64,000 nucleotides of DNA from Anaerolineales bacterium UBA5195 (GCA_002412925.1 DHVZ01000073.1:11553-75552), one strand, 5' to 3'; shown: positions 26,229-35,257, counted from the first letter of the stretch. Made by a program: numbers and translations. The notes: generated by a model not told the origin, from the letters alone.

Positions 26229-27620
26229 TTAGAAAGCAGGCAAACTTGCCGCAGCGATGGATTGGCCCACCCGGCGGCTCTTTTCATCGGGCAACTGAAC
26301 GTGGATACGGCTCGCCAGATCGGGGAATTCAGCCTCCAGCACCTTCTGCGCGCCTTCCAGGAGCAGATCACCGCCACGCCCGGAGGTGCAGCGTCCCAAA
26401 ATCAAGACATGTTTGATATCGTAAAACTCAGCATAGTGCGCCAGACCATAGCCCAGGTAAATGCCCATGCTTTCCCAAATTTTCAACGCGCCCTCGTGCC
26501 CGGCTTCGAGCTTCTCCTGCACAAATTTCAACTTCTCTGCATCGGTAATCTCTTTCGGGATTTCGATTCCTGCGCGTGGGGCCAGGCGGAAAACACACTG
26601 CTGCGAGAAATACTGCGAGCCACAGCCAATGTCGCCAGACCACTCATCCACCGCGGCGGACGGGTTGTAATCGACCGGCGCGAAGGCCAGTTCATTCAGC
26701 CAGCCCTGGATATAACCGTTCAGGTCCACATAGCCAGAGGCCTGGCTGGAACCGAGGGCAATCCCCAGAATGCCGGTATCCTCCAGAGACATCGAACCCG
26801 CCAGGGCGGTCACATCGCCATCGTTGATGACTTCCAGCGGCACGTTCAATTCCTCGCGGATGCGCAGGAACATGTCGTGAATCTGTCCATACTTTTCGCG
26901 CGGCACATTACGGAAAAGCGAAGCCACCATCGGGCGGTTGTCAATGTAAATCCCCGCTGAACTGCCGCCGATCGCATCCACACGGGGCATTTTGCTGGCC
27001 GCAGTTTTCAACGCGGCCATGACCTCGTTGTAATGATAGCTTGGTTCGCCGTGCTTGCGCGGTTCCCAGATGACTTCCTCGCTGTAAATCGCATCACCGT
27101 CCACCACCGCGCTGACCTTGCGATCGGATGCGCCCAAGTCGAAGCCAATCCGGCAGCCATTCAGATGCCGTCCGAGCGCCTTGCCGCCCTCTTTGGCAGC
27201 GGGTACGTCTTTGAGGGAACAGGGGACGACAGTAAAGGTCTGCTCATAAACCTGCTCGCCCATAAAGGCATAATCGAACTTACGCTCGCCAGCAGGGGCA
27301 TAGATTTTTTGCAAATATTCAGCGATGCTGTGCGGGCCGCCGACGTAAACCTTGAACCCACCCTTGGCCCACAACATGAATTTGACCAGGCGTTCGGCAT
27401 AGTACAGGTTTTCCCCGGCGCGGGAATGACCCTCCGGGAAGACAACCGTTTCAAAACGGGAAATTTCGCCGTGAGCGCGTTCCAGCCCCAGAATAAGCGG
27501 CACGCCGGCGCCAGCGGTTGCAGCAGCGCGGAAGGCGCGGTTGGCCAGCGCCGCCGGGCGAAACTCCGGTTCGAGCGGCGGAACAAATTTGGGAGCAATC
27601 AGTTGAAGGGGTACTGGCAT
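26229..27620 (-). CDS. ROK-like sugar kinase family protein
   Basis: A 463-residue protein. Its second half has the actin-like ATPase layout: 'RIGFDLGASDRKVSAVVDGD' (phosphate 1), 'VEVINDGDVTALAGS'-like text with a catalytic-type Asp, and 'LGIALGSSQASGYVD'. The first 150 residues are an extra domain that ordinary ROK kinases lack. It lacks the CxCGxxGC zinc cluster. It could be a kinase for a large sugar or a regulator. It is in the same orientation as the PIG-L gene, 91 bp upstream of it. Confidence 0.75.
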   Translation of the reverse strand: MPVPLQLIAPKFVPPLEPEFRPAALANRAFRAAATAGAGVPLILGLERAHGEISRFETVVFPEGHSRAGENLYYAERLVKFMLWAKGGFKVYVGGPHSIAEYLQKIYAPAGERKFDYAFMGEQVYEQTFTVVPCSLKDVPAAKEGGKALGRHLNGCRIGFDLGASDRKVSAVVDGDAIYSEEVIWEPRKHGEPSYHYNEVMAALKTAASKMPRVDAIGGSSAGIYIDNRPMVASLFRNVPREKYGQIHDMFLRIREELNVPLEVINDGDVTALAGSMSLEDTGILGIALGSSQASGYVDLNGYIQGWLNELAFAPVDYNPSAAVDEWSGDIGCGSQYFSQQCVFRLAPRAGIEIPKEITDAEKLKFVQEKLEAGHEGALKIWESMGIYLGYGLAHYAEFYDIKHVLILGRCTSGRGGDLLLEGAQKVLEAEFPDLASRIHVQLPDEKSRRVGQSIAAASLPAF

Positions 27621-27677
27621 CTGGGCTTCCTCCTGAAAGTAAACTCTGGATCCACGGGAATCTTCGTGATAAAGATT

Positions 27678-27727
27678 CGGAATTTTGGGTCTGAGCGCGC
27701 GTACACGCGCTCAGACCCAAAATTCCG
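27678..27727. repeat. 22-bp perfect hairpin upstream of the ROK-like gene
   Basis: Arms 27678-27699 and 27706-27727 pair perfectly around a 6-nt loop. On the minus strand a smaller stem (GAATCTT/AAGATTC) follows at 27656-27676. There is no T run. It lies in the 5' leader of the gene starting at 27620 and could be a REP-like element or an mRNA stabiliser. Confidence 0.6.
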
Positions 27728-27843
27728 GTACTCATCACAAAAAGTTCCAACAATTCCAAACTGGCTTGAAACGGCCTGATTCTATCACCGTGTGCCGCCA
27801 ATTTCCCCAGTTTGCGGCCAGAAAAGTGCCAAGTTTTACCAAT

Positions 27844-27890
27844 AAATAAACGTTGACCCGGCAGCTGGACTGCCGGGTCAACGTTTATTT
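27844..27890 (-). terminator. Terminator of the second ABC operon
   Basis: A perfect 21-bp stem (27844-27864 with 27870-27890) with a 5-nt loop, immediately after the stop codon at 27892. Confidence 0.85.
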
Positions 27891-27891
27891 G

Positions 27892-28617
27892 TTATTCTCC
27901 TTTGGCCAGAGCCAAAATCTCTTTTCGCTCCTCGAAAACCTTGACCAGCTTGCCATCCCGCATTTGCAGCACGCGGTCCACATATTGCACCATGCGTAAA
28001 TCGTGGGTGACCATGATCCCTGCGCGGTTGTTTTCGTGGATCAGCGCCGCGAAAGTCTGGACGACCTGGAAAGCGCGTTCGGTGTCGAGGCTGGCGGTCG
28101 GCTCATCGGCCAGCACCACCGTTGGAGCATGGATCAGCGCCCGGGCAATCGCCACCCGCTGCTGCTGTCCGCCGGACATCTGATTGGGCAGGCTGCCCAG
28201 GCGCTCGGCCAGTCCCAGGCGAGAGAGCAATTCCCGGGAACGCAGCTTGGCCGCCTTATCCAGTTTGTTATTCAGACGCAGCATAAACTCGACATTTTCC
28301 GCAGCGGTCAGAAAGGGGATCAGGTTATTCGATTGGAAGGTGAAGCCGATTTTCTCACGCCGCAGCTTGACGCGTTGGGTTTCACCCATCCGGGCCAGAT
28401 CCTGCCCATCGATCAGCACCTGGCCGCTGGTCGGGGTCAGTAACGCCGCCAGGATCGAGAGCATCGTCGTTTTGCCGGAACCGCTCGGGCCAACCAGGGC
28501 CACAAATTCCCCATTTGCCACCGAGAAGGAGACATCATCCACCGCGTTGATCGGGCCGGTGTCGCTCGAAAAAGTCTTGACTACATTATTTACTTCAAGG
28601 GCTATCGCGCTCATCAT
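27892..28617 (-). CDS. ABC transporter ATP-binding protein, MacB/LolD type
   Basis: A 241-residue ATPase with Walker A 'GPSGSGKTT', signature 'MSGGQQQRVAIARAL', Walker B 'VVLADEPTASLD' and switch 'VTHD'. It follows a single FtsX-like permease by 8 bp and ends at a strong terminator, so the pair forms the second MacB-type exporter in the window. AGGAG precedes tandem ATG codons (28617 and 28614). Confidence 0.95.
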   Translation of the reverse strand: MMSAIALEVNNVVKTFSSDTGPINAVDDVSFSVANGEFVALVGPSGSGKTTMLSILAALLTPTSGQVLIDGQDLARMGETQRVKLRREKIGFTFQSNNLIPFLTAAENVEFMLRLNNKLDKAAKLRSRELLSRLGLAERLGSLPNQMSGGQQQRVAIARALIHAPTVVLADEPTASLDTERAFQVVQTFAALIHENNRAGIMVTHDLRMVQYVDRVLQMRDGKLVKVFEERKEILALAKGE

Positions 28618-28625
28618 GTCAGCTC

Positions 28626-29789
28626 CTATGAAAGGCGCAAGGCCTTGAGCGGCTCAATCTTGACCGCGTAAAAGACCGAGACCAACCCGCCAAACGGGCC
28701 GATCGCCAGCAGCGCCACAATCGCCAACGCGGAGGCCGTCCCGTTGAAGGTGATCGGTACGGTTGGAGGGAAACCCAGCGAGAGCAGGAAAGTCAGGAAC
28801 CCGCCAATCGCCACACCGATTGCCGTCACGATCATAATCTGCAGGATGGCCGCCGCCCCCACCACCAAATTCGACGCGCCAATCGCCTTGAGCACTCCGA
28901 TCTGCGGAACTTTCTGCAAAATCTGGATCTGGAAAAAACCCCCGATGACCAGGATACCAATCAACAGGGTGAAAAAGCCCTGCGTCTGCACCGTGCCCTG
29001 CTGGGCCGAGTAACCCGGGATATTCTGGATGGTCTTCTCGAGATCAGCCACCTGGATGTTGCTGACCTGGTTGAGCAAATTTTGCTGCACCTGCTCTACT
29101 CCAGCGGGGTCACTCAAACGAACGATAATCACGTTAATCGCCGGGATAGTGTTATTGAGTTCAGCTTCGGCCTTGGGGCGAACCTGCTCCCAAACGGAGG
29201 GCGTCACGAAAATGGAGGGTTGGAAAAGATAAGCCTGTCCAATGGTCGTGCCAACCACTTTCAGATCATAGAACTCATCTTCCGTACCTTGTGTTGAACG
29301 GATTGTAATCACATCCCCCAACTTGATCTCTGAGCGCTCGAGCACACGTTGGTCAATGATCACCTCACGAGCGGTCGCAGACAGGAAGGAACGGCCGGCG
29401 ACAATTGCCGGAGTTCCCGGGCTACCAGCTTCCACGCCCAGCATGGACACTTTCAAAACTTCATCAGCGGGAAGCAAAATGGCAGTGGTCGAGGTCGAAA
29501 TTGGCCCAGCGGCGGCAACACCCTCCACACGACGGACTGCCCGCAAAGTGGATTGGTTCATCCGGCTGGCGCTGACAATAAAATCGGCCTTCTCTTGGAA
29601 GACCACCAGTTGGCCATCGACTTGGGAAAGATATTCACGATTGTTCGTACCCAAGCCTTCACCCAATGCAGCGATGAACAGCACCAGCAGGGTAATCAGC
29701 GCAATCACCAGGCTGACCAACAAAAAACGGCCGCGATTGCGCCAGACCTCTTTCAAGGCCAGGTAGGTTGCTAAAGAAAGACTATGCAT
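28626..29789 (-). CDS. ABC transporter permease, FtsX/MacB type
   Basis: A 387-residue permease with an N-terminal helix (about 18-45), an extracytoplasmic domain (about 50-260) and three C-terminal helices; 'LQKVPQIGVLKAIGASNLVVG' is the coupling loop. It is encoded between a peroxiredoxin-like gene and its ATPase with very short spacers, and would work as a homodimer. Confidence 0.92.
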   Translation of the reverse strand: MHSLSLATYLALKEVWRNRGRFLLVSLVIALITLLVLFIAALGEGLGTNNREYLSQVDGQLVVFQEKADFIVSASRMNQSTLRAVRRVEGVAAAGPISTSTTAILLPADEVLKVSMLGVEAGSPGTPAIVAGRSFLSATAREVIIDQRVLERSEIKLGDVITIRSTQGTEDEFYDLKVVGTTIGQAYLFQPSIFVTPSVWEQVRPKAEAELNNTIPAINVIIVRLSDPAGVEQVQQNLLNQVSNIQVADLEKTIQNIPGYSAQQGTVQTQGFFTLLIGILVIGGFFQIQILQKVPQIGVLKAIGASNLVVGAAAILQIMIVTAIGVAIGGFLTFLLSLGFPPTVPITFNGTASALAIVALLAIGPFGGLVSVFYAVKIEPLKALRLS

Positions 29790-29792
29790 AAT

Positions 29793-30395
29793 TCACTCAG
29801 GTTGAATCGGGGATTCGAGCGGCGTTGACCAGTCCATACCCATCAGGCCGCGCAGCAAAAGTTCCACCGGCGGATGGTCGGCAATATCGTCATAATAATA
29901 CGGCAGGCGGATGCGCCCGTCTGGACCGATGACAAAAGTTCCAGACATCTGGAAGGCATCCTGCCCGATGGGTGGCATCTCAGGTTTCCAGCCTTTTTCC
30001 TGCTCCAGGCGCTTATTCGACCTGATTACCCGCGGCGAGAGTACTGACTGAAGCAACGAGGCCCGCCCAAGGCCATACGCGCGGTAGGCGACCCGTTCGG
30101 GGTCAGCCAGGCAGGTAACGCCTGGCGCACGCGCATCGCAAAACTGCCTGGCTGCTTCGGGCGCAGCCTGCGTGACCAGCGCCAGATTCAAGTTCCTGGA
30201 GACAAATTCACTTTTAAACTGTGCCAGTTGATCGAGCATCTCCTTGCACTGCGGACAGCCAAAATGGCGTGTAAAAGCCAGCACCAGCGCCCTGCCTTGC
30301 CAGAGACTCGAAAGCCTGAAAGGCTGCCCTGCCGTGGTCAGGACTTCCACATCGGGTGCGAGTTCGTTAAATTTAAGTTGAACCAAGTTTGCCAT
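29793..30395 (-). CDS. Peroxiredoxin-like (AhpC/TSA) protein
   Basis: A 200-residue thioredoxin-fold protein with a CPQC active site in 'RHFGCPQCKEML', the CxxC form seen in the PRXL2/SelU-like group rather than classic AhpC. It probably reduces peroxides or disulfides in the cytoplasm. It heads the operon with the ABC permease 3 bp downstream, an association whose meaning is unclear. Confidence 0.85.
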   Translation of the reverse strand: MANLVQLKFNELAPDVEVLTTAGQPFRLSSLWQGRALVLAFTRHFGCPQCKEMLDQLAQFKSEFVSRNLNLALVTQAAPEAARQFCDARAPGVTCLADPERVAYRAYGLGRASLLQSVLSPRVIRSNKRLEQEKGWKPEMPPIGQDAFQMSGTFVIGPDGRIRLPYYYDDIADHPPVELLLRGLMGMDWSTPLESPIQPE

Positions 30396-30444
30396 ATTTG
30401 TATTCTATCATTGAGCAGTTGCAAAATCTCTCAAGTTGCCTGCC

Positions 30445-30490
30445 TTGACAGATTATCCTTTGCGTTTTATTATTGAAAAAGATTTTCAAT
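30445..30490 (+). promoter_or_regulatory. Promoter with Fur/Zur-like operator
   Basis: TTGACA (30445-30450), 17 bp, TATTAT (30468-30473). A perfect 8-3-8 inverted repeat ATTGAAAA-AGA-TTTTCAAT (30472-30490) begins within the -10 and covers the transcription start, the usual position of a metal-responsive repressor site. It precedes a Zn/Mn-binding lipoprotein, so Zur or a relative is the likely ligand (inference). Confidence 0.7.
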
Positions 30491-30511
30491 ATCAACAAGG
30501 AGATGCATTAG

Positions 30512-31444
30512 ATGCAAAACCGCTTTCGCACCGCCCTATTCTTATTTGCTATTCCAAGCATGATTCTCTCCGCCTGTGGTGCCATGATAACTCCAGACAA
30601 CAGGAGCGGCAATCCGCTCAAAGTGCTGGCAGTGGAATCCTTCCTGGCCGACATCGCCCAGAATGTGGCTGGAAAACGCGTCAAAGTCGACACGCTGATG
30701 CCAGCCGGCATCGACCCGCATGCCTACCAACCCACCCCCCAGGATGTCGCCAGAATCGTCAACAGCCAGGTATTGATTATCAACGGTGCGCACTTCGAAG
30801 AATGGCTGGATGAGACACTCCAAAATGCCGGAGGCGACCCGATCCTCATTGAGGCCTCAGCCGGGCTGTCGAGCCGCAAACCAAGCGCCAACGAAGCTCT
30901 CGACCCTGACCATGAAGGCGACCCGCACTTCTGGCTGGACCCGACCAAGGTCATCAGTTATGTGGAAAACCTCCGCGAGGGTCTGACCAAGGTCGATCCG
31001 GAGGGTGCGGATATTTACACGGCCAACGCCGAGCAATATATTGCCGATTTAGTAGAATTAGATAACTGGATCATGGCGCAGGTCAGCCAAATTCCACCAG
31101 AAAAACGCCTGCTGGTGACGAACCATGAATCGTTCGGGTATTTTGCCGACCGTTACGGGTTCAAGATCGCCGGGACAGTCATCCCCAGCACCAGCAGCGA
31201 GGCATCCCCCTCGGCGCAGCAGATGGCGGCGCTGATCGACACCATCCGGCAGATGGACGTCAGGGCAATTTTCCTGGAAACCGGCGCTAACTCAAAACTG
31301 GCCGATCAGGTTGCGCAGGAGACCGGCGCGAAAGTGGTTACCAACCTGTATACACACTCGATCACCGCAGGCGGGGGCGAAGCCTCCAGCTATATCGAGA
31401 TGATGAAACATAATGTGAGCTTGATTGTAGAGGCGTTGAAATAA
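30512..31444 (+). CDS. Zn/Mn ABC transporter substrate-binding lipoprotein (ZnuA/TroA type)
   Basis: A 310-residue lipoprotein (lipobox LSAC). Family metal-ligand regions are visible: 'MPAGIDPHAYQPTP' (His), 'GDPHFWLDPTKV' (His), 'LVTNHESFGYFA' (His) and a C-terminal acidic 'FLETGANSKLA'. There is a short acidic/His loop 'DPDHEGDPH'. AAGGAG precedes the ATG. The cognate ATPase and permease are not adjacent, so it must pair with a system elsewhere. Control by the metal-type operator above fits zinc limitation. Confidence 0.93.
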   Translation: MQNRFRTALFLFAIPSMILSACGAMITPDNRSGNPLKVLAVESFLADIAQNVAGKRVKVDTLMPAGIDPHAYQPTPQDVARIVNSQVLIINGAHFEEWLDETLQNAGGDPILIEASAGLSSRKPSANEALDPDHEGDPHFWLDPTKVISYVENLREGLTKVDPEGADIYTANAEQYIADLVELDNWIMAQVSQIPPEKRLLVTNHESFGYFADRYGFKIAGTVIPSTSSEASPSAQQMAALIDTIRQMDVRAIFLETGANSKLADQVAQETGAKVVTNLYTHSITAGGGEASSYIEMMKHNVSLIVEALK

Positions 31445-31526
31445 TTCTTGAAAAGTCGAGGGTATTTGTTTCAACGCCAGCGCTTGCGTCAGATGCAAGT
31501 CTACGGGCGAAGGAGCATCGGCCTAC

Positions 31527-32771
31527 TCAACCAACGCTCTGCAGCAAACCCTCATAGACTTTGATAATCTGCGCAGCGATGGCGGGCCAGGCATAGCTGC
31601 GAGCATAGTCAGCAGCCCGATGCCCGATCTGCTGGCGCAAGGCAGGGTCGCCCAACAGCAGGTTGAGTTTGCCGCACAAGGCTTCGGAATCGCCATCCGG
31701 GACGTGAAAACCGGTAATCCCATCCTGCACCAGAAAAGCCAGCCCACCCACCTGCGAGGCAATGACCGGTATCCCGCAGGCCATCGCCTCCAGGGCGACC
31801 ATTCCAAATGACTCATAATGCGAAGGCATGACCAGCACTTCTGCGGCAGAATAATAATACGGCAGGGTATCCTGGCCGCGCTTGCCAAGAAAAACGACCA
31901 TGTGATCGAGGTAAAGGTCTTTGCACATCTGCTGGAGGCGTGTCATCTCGACTGACATGGCCTCGGGCGCAGCTTCCGGTTCACCCCCGATGATGACCAG
32001 GTCGGCGGGCTTATCCTTTTCGCAAACGCGCAGGCAGGACATGGCGCGGATAAGTGTATCGACCCCCTTGAGCGGCTCGATGCGCCCAACAAAAAGAACC
32101 ACACGGTTTTCCGCGGGGATGCCGATGGCCTGTTTGGCCTCATCTGCCGGGATGGGATAGAAATGCCCCGTGTCAACTCCGGGCGGGATGACAGTGATCT
32201 TGCGCATGTCAGCTTTATAAAGCCACTGGAGTTGGGCCAGTTCAGCCAGCGTGGCAGCCACAATCCGATCAGCGCGGGACAGGACGCGGCGTTCGCCATC
32301 GAGCCGGTAGGCACCCTCCTTTTCGGCCTCGCTGGCAGCGATGCGGTTTTTCATCTCGCCCAGGGTGTGGAACATGTGGACGATGGGTACGCCCCAGGCG
32401 TCTGAGAGCATCCCGGCAGCCAGGCCCGACATCCAGTAGTGGCTGTGGATCAGGTTGTAGCGGATGCCCTTTTCGGCGGCAAAGCGCTTGATACCCTGCG
32501 CGAATTCAGGCAGGTAGCCAGCCAGCTCCTCTTTGGGAAGCGGTTGTTCAGGCCCCGCAGGCACATGCACCACGCGGTTGCCATAACCCAGGTCGTGCAG
32601 GATGTGCGGGACGTGCTCATCCTGTGAGCGAGTGAAAACATCGACGTGGACGCCCTGGCGGCCCAGCTCGCAAGTCAAGTCGCGAACATAGACGTTCATG
32701 CCGCCAGTATCTTTGCCGCCCAGGGTGGCCAGCGGGCAGGTATGGTAGGAGAGCATGGCAACGTAAATCAT
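31527..32771 (-). CDS. GT4-family glycosyltransferase
   Basis: A 414-residue GT-B enzyme starting at ATG 32771, the start that gives the canonical 'MLSYHTCPLATLGGKDTGGM' N-terminus of the MshA/sucrose-phosphate-synthase group. The C-terminal domain has 'VGRIEPLKGVDTL' and the donor-binding E-x7-E in 'PSHYESFGMVALEAMACG'. It transfers a sugar from a nucleotide sugar with retention. Its acceptor is unknown and no glycan cluster surrounds it. Confidence 0.9.
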   Translation of the reverse strand: MIYVAMLSYHTCPLATLGGKDTGGMNVYVRDLTCELGRQGVHVDVFTRSQDEHVPHILHDLGYGNRVVHVPAGPEQPLPKEELAGYLPEFAQGIKRFAAEKGIRYNLIHSHYWMSGLAAGMLSDAWGVPIVHMFHTLGEMKNRIAASEAEKEGAYRLDGERRVLSRADRIVAATLAELAQLQWLYKADMRKITVIPPGVDTGHFYPIPADEAKQAIGIPAENRVVLFVGRIEPLKGVDTLIRAMSCLRVCEKDKPADLVIIGGEPEAAPEAMSVEMTRLQQMCKDLYLDHMVVFLGKRGQDTLPYYYSAAEVLVMPSHYESFGMVALEAMACGIPVIASQVGGLAFLVQDGITGFHVPDGDSEALCGKLNLLLGDPALRQQIGHRAADYARSYAWPAIAAQIIKVYEGLLQSVG

Positions 32772-32938
32772 GCTGTCTATTTTACGCCAGATTATCCATC
32801 CAGCCCGATACATCCGTTGTGGCGGAAGTAATCTCCCAAAGGACAGTTTCCCTGGCACCGCCTGCAAACTCCGCGCAGTTCAGCGAAACAGGAGGCAGGT
32901 CTACCCGTTAAGCGGGTGGCTGCTTTTTTGCCAAAATA

Positions 32939-32967
32939 TTGCGAAAAATCCGGGAATCCTGTATAAT
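32939..32967 (+). promoter_or_regulatory. tRNA-Thr promoter
   Basis: TTGCGA (32939-32944), 17 bp, TATAAT (32962-32967), 40 bp before the tRNA. Confidence 0.75.
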
Positions 32968-33006
32968 CCCGCCCGCTGAAAGCGCCCCCGAAATACACGG
33001 GGACAG

Positions 33007-33079
33007 GCCACCATAGCTCAGTTGGTAGAGCAGACGATTCGTAATCGTCAGGTCAAGAGTTCGAATCTCTTTGGTGGCT
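33007..33079 (+). tRNA. tRNA-Thr (anticodon CGT)
   Basis: A 73-nt cloverleaf. Acceptor GCCACCA pairs with TGGTGGC, a D-arm of GCTC...GAGC follows, the anticodon stem GACGA/TCGTC encloses TTCGTAA (anticodon CGT, codon ACG), and the T-arm carries TTCGAAT. CCA is not encoded. The 3' part from 33038 is the attachment site of the integrative element, which regenerates the gene on insertion. Confidence 0.97.
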
Positions 33080-33089
33080 CACGGCTTTT

Positions 33090-33113
33090 CCCCCCAGGAA
33101 TGGGGGGCTTTTT
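33090..33113 (+). terminator. Terminator just inside attL
   Basis: CCCCCC (33090-33095) pairs with GGGGGG (33102-33107), then CTTTTT. It lies inside the element and ends the tRNA-Thr transcript, replacing the original downstream region. Confidence 0.85.
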
Positions 33114-33200
33114 AATTAAATAACCCTGTATGTGCTGGCTGCATGGGGACGAAATACGCAAAGTTTCTATAATCGTCCGGTCATGTCTGGAAAAGAAAAA

Positions 33201-33304
33201 GCCGACTGCGAGCGGGCAGACGGCCTGATATAATATTGCTGGCAGTCGTTTGCCCGATTGCCTTGCCCCCATAAGCATTACGAGTGCTTCGGGGGTTTTC
33301 TTTT
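33201..33304 (+). ncRNA. Promoter-terminator cassette near attL, possible small RNA
   Basis: A hairpin (GCCGACTGC with GCAGACGGC, 33201-33224) is followed by an extended -10 (TGATATAAT, 33226-33234) and then, about 30 bp after the predicted start, a strong terminator (CCCCC...GGGGG then TTTTCTTTT, 33266-33304). A transcript of roughly 60 nt from about 33241 is predicted. No -35 is evident. A structurally similar cassette lies at 44207-44325 at the other end of the element. Confidence 0.4.
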
Positions 33305-33384
33305 GTGCCATTTTATCACAGGCAGATTCTCATAATTTCGCCCCTGTTTACTAAGATTCAACCAAAACTCACACAATGGTATCT

Positions 33385-33555
33385 ATGTGGGGGTGTTCCA
33401 GTAATTTTTCAGGGCTCAGCAAGCCGCCAACGTTCGCAAAACCAACCATCACAGGACGGGAATTTGACCGATACACCCAGCCCGATACAGGTACGACTCT
33501 CACACACATTTGCCGATACACCCGTGTAGGGCGTGGATCTGAGAGCGACTCTCAC
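33385..33555. repeat. Left-end arm-type repeats
   Basis: The 750-bp gene-free stretch after attL holds CCGATACACCC twice (33468-33478 and 33513-33523) and ATGTGGGGGTGT (33385-33396), whose complement recurs at the right end directly after another CCGATACACCC (45513-45523). It also has GACTCTCAC twice (33495-33503, 33547-33555), the core of the central array. A third motif, GCTACGTGTTWCGAG, occurs at 33604 and 33803. These are plausible arm-type integrase and accessory-protein sites. Confidence 0.6.
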
Positions 33556-33827
33556 GGGCTTCATATCCGGGAAGCCAGCCTGTAATCGAAACCTGTAGCA
33601 CACTGCTACGTGTTTCGAGTTTCGAGTTTCTGGTTAGATTATCTGGGCAACTCTGGCCAGCGTCGCGGTTTTCTACGATGTAATATCGGCCAACCTTAAC
33701 AAAAAGTTGCTCCCGTAGCATACCCCCCTATATACCACTCTGGGAATCAGCGCATTTAAAAGACTCGATGTGGATACCAGGTTTGAAACCCGTTGCAAGC
33801 TGCTACGTGTTACGAGTTTCGAGTTTT

Positions 33828-34790
33828 TCACCCGTGGCCACGGTAAGGGACATGTAGCAGACTCGCTGCCTTACGCTTTGCTTCCTCGGGGCGCCGGTCA
33901 TAACGCGCTGTAGTTGTGACGCTGGCATGACCGGCCATTTTTGCAACGGTCACGATATCAGCCCCGGAGTCGAGCAGGTCGCTGACAAACGTTCTGCGCA
34001 AGTCGTGAGGGCTGAAATCTTTCACGCCCGCCTGAATTGCGCGCTTATCGAGCAAGTTGTAGACTGCCTGGGGTGTTATTCGCTTCGGAATGACACACCC
34101 ACCTTTGTTGACGTGGTAGAACAGTGAGCCGGTTTCTTTGCCCCGGATGATCAACCAGGCACCCAGGGCCTGGGCACCGCCGGTGGGCAGATAGGCCGTT
34201 CGCTCCTTGTTACCCTTGCCCCTGATAACCAACTGTCCGGTTTGGGCTTCGTAATCTGCCAGGTCGAGCGTAGTCACTTCCTCGCGACGCAGGCCGGCCG
34301 CGTACATGGTTCCGATAATGGCAGCGTCCCGGATCCCGGCGGGGGTTCGGTCGTTCTCACAGGCGTTCATCAAGCTTGCCAGTTCGCCGCCGGTCAGCTC
34401 GCGACCGGCAGGGAGAGTCGTATTCTTGACCGACTTCACGCTTACGGCCATCTGGTAATCTTCAGCAGTCATCTTCCCAGACTGCCAGGCTGCCCGTAGA
34501 ACGCCACGGAGAGCTGCCAGAGTCTTATTTACCGTAGCGGGTTTGTAACGGCCTTCCAGCTGGGCCCGTATCGCCGATACATGCTGAAAGCGCAGAGACG
34601 CCCAGGGGCACGAAAGAGCATCGGAGTCGCCGGTGAGTAGACCAGCAACCAGGTTCAGGACCTGACGCATCGACCGCCGTCCGCTTTCTTTCAGGCCAGC
34701 CAGGTAAATTGCCGCCGGGTTTTCGTCAATCGGCATCGTGACGGCTGCCAGGCTGCCCGTGATGGGCATAAGTTGGACATTCTCAGTCAT
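33828..34790 (-). CDS. Tyrosine recombinase (left end of element)
   Basis: A 320-residue site-specific recombinase. A SAM-like core-binding domain (about 25-115) precedes the catalytic domain with Arg in 'AAGLRREEV', 'SPHDLRRTF' (H-x-x-R), 'AGHASVTTT' (His) and the nucleophile Tyr in 'ARYDRR'. All five key catalytic residues are visible. It reads towards attL. The element has a second recombinase at the right end. This one could be the cognate integrase or a resolvase for circular multimers. Confidence 0.92.
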   Translation of the reverse strand: MTENVQLMPITGSLAAVTMPIDENPAAIYLAGLKESGRRSMRQVLNLVAGLLTGDSDALSCPWASLRFQHVSAIRAQLEGRYKPATVNKTLAALRGVLRAAWQSGKMTAEDYQMAVSVKSVKNTTLPAGRELTGGELASLMNACENDRTPAGIRDAAIIGTMYAAGLRREEVTTLDLADYEAQTGQLVIRGKGNKERTAYLPTGGAQALGAWLIIRGKETGSLFYHVNKGGCVIPKRITPQAVYNLLDKRAIQAGVKDFSPHDLRRTFVSDLLDSGADIVTVAKMAGHASVTTTARYDRRPEEAKRKAASLLHVPYRGHG

Positions 34791-35063
34791 GAGTTACCAT
34801 CCTTTTCAGAAATTTAATAGAATACACATTCTCATAAGCTATTTTTAGGGCGTATTATCCGGTTTCACCCGAAGAACAACCCTAGCTCTTGCCAGGAAGG
34901 ACTACAAGGGCGTTTTACTGCCTTTTTTAGCACAGAAAGCACGAAGACAGCACTACATCCCCCTGTAGGCCTTCCTGGTTGATTTTTGATTTACCCGGCC
35001 AAAATATTCAGTTATCAAGGTTCAAGACAGGTAATTCGTTTCTCACGTCTCACCCGTTCACCA

Positions 35064-35093
35064 CTGCCCGCCATGTGTCACCATGACGGGCAG
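35064..35093 (-). terminator. Hairpin after the small zinc-finger gene
   Basis: A 12-bp stem with one mismatch (35064-35075 with 35082-35093) and a 6-nt loop. There is no T run, so it is a weak terminator or mRNA end. The rest of 34791-35129 has a long inverted pair (34892-34900 with 34970-34978) but no gene. Confidence 0.5.
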
Positions 35094-35129
35094 AACGTCA
35101 AAGGGTCAGATACTCTTATCAGTAGGCAA

Positions 35130-35252
35130 TCATGCCGTCACCTTTTGCCGGTCTTTGCGTTCCCTGTAAGCCGCCTGTTTACAGGCTGGAGAGTGATAAC
35201 GGCTGTGTAGTGCACCTTCGTAAGTTACGCCACAGCGGGCACAAACTCGCAT
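35130..35252 (-). CDS. 40-residue zinc-finger protein
   Basis: A short frame starting 5 bp after the stop of the membrane protein gene. It reads 'MRVCARCGVTYEGALHSRYH' and continues with a fourth Cys ('PACKQAAYRERKDR'), a CxxC...H..C zinc knuckle with a basic tail. Such tiny proteins are common in phages and plasmids. Spacing and zinc ligands support a real gene. Confidence 0.65.
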   Translation of the reverse strand: MRVCARCGVTYEGALHSRYHSPACKQAAYRERKDRQKVTA

Positions 35253-35257
35253 CACAG

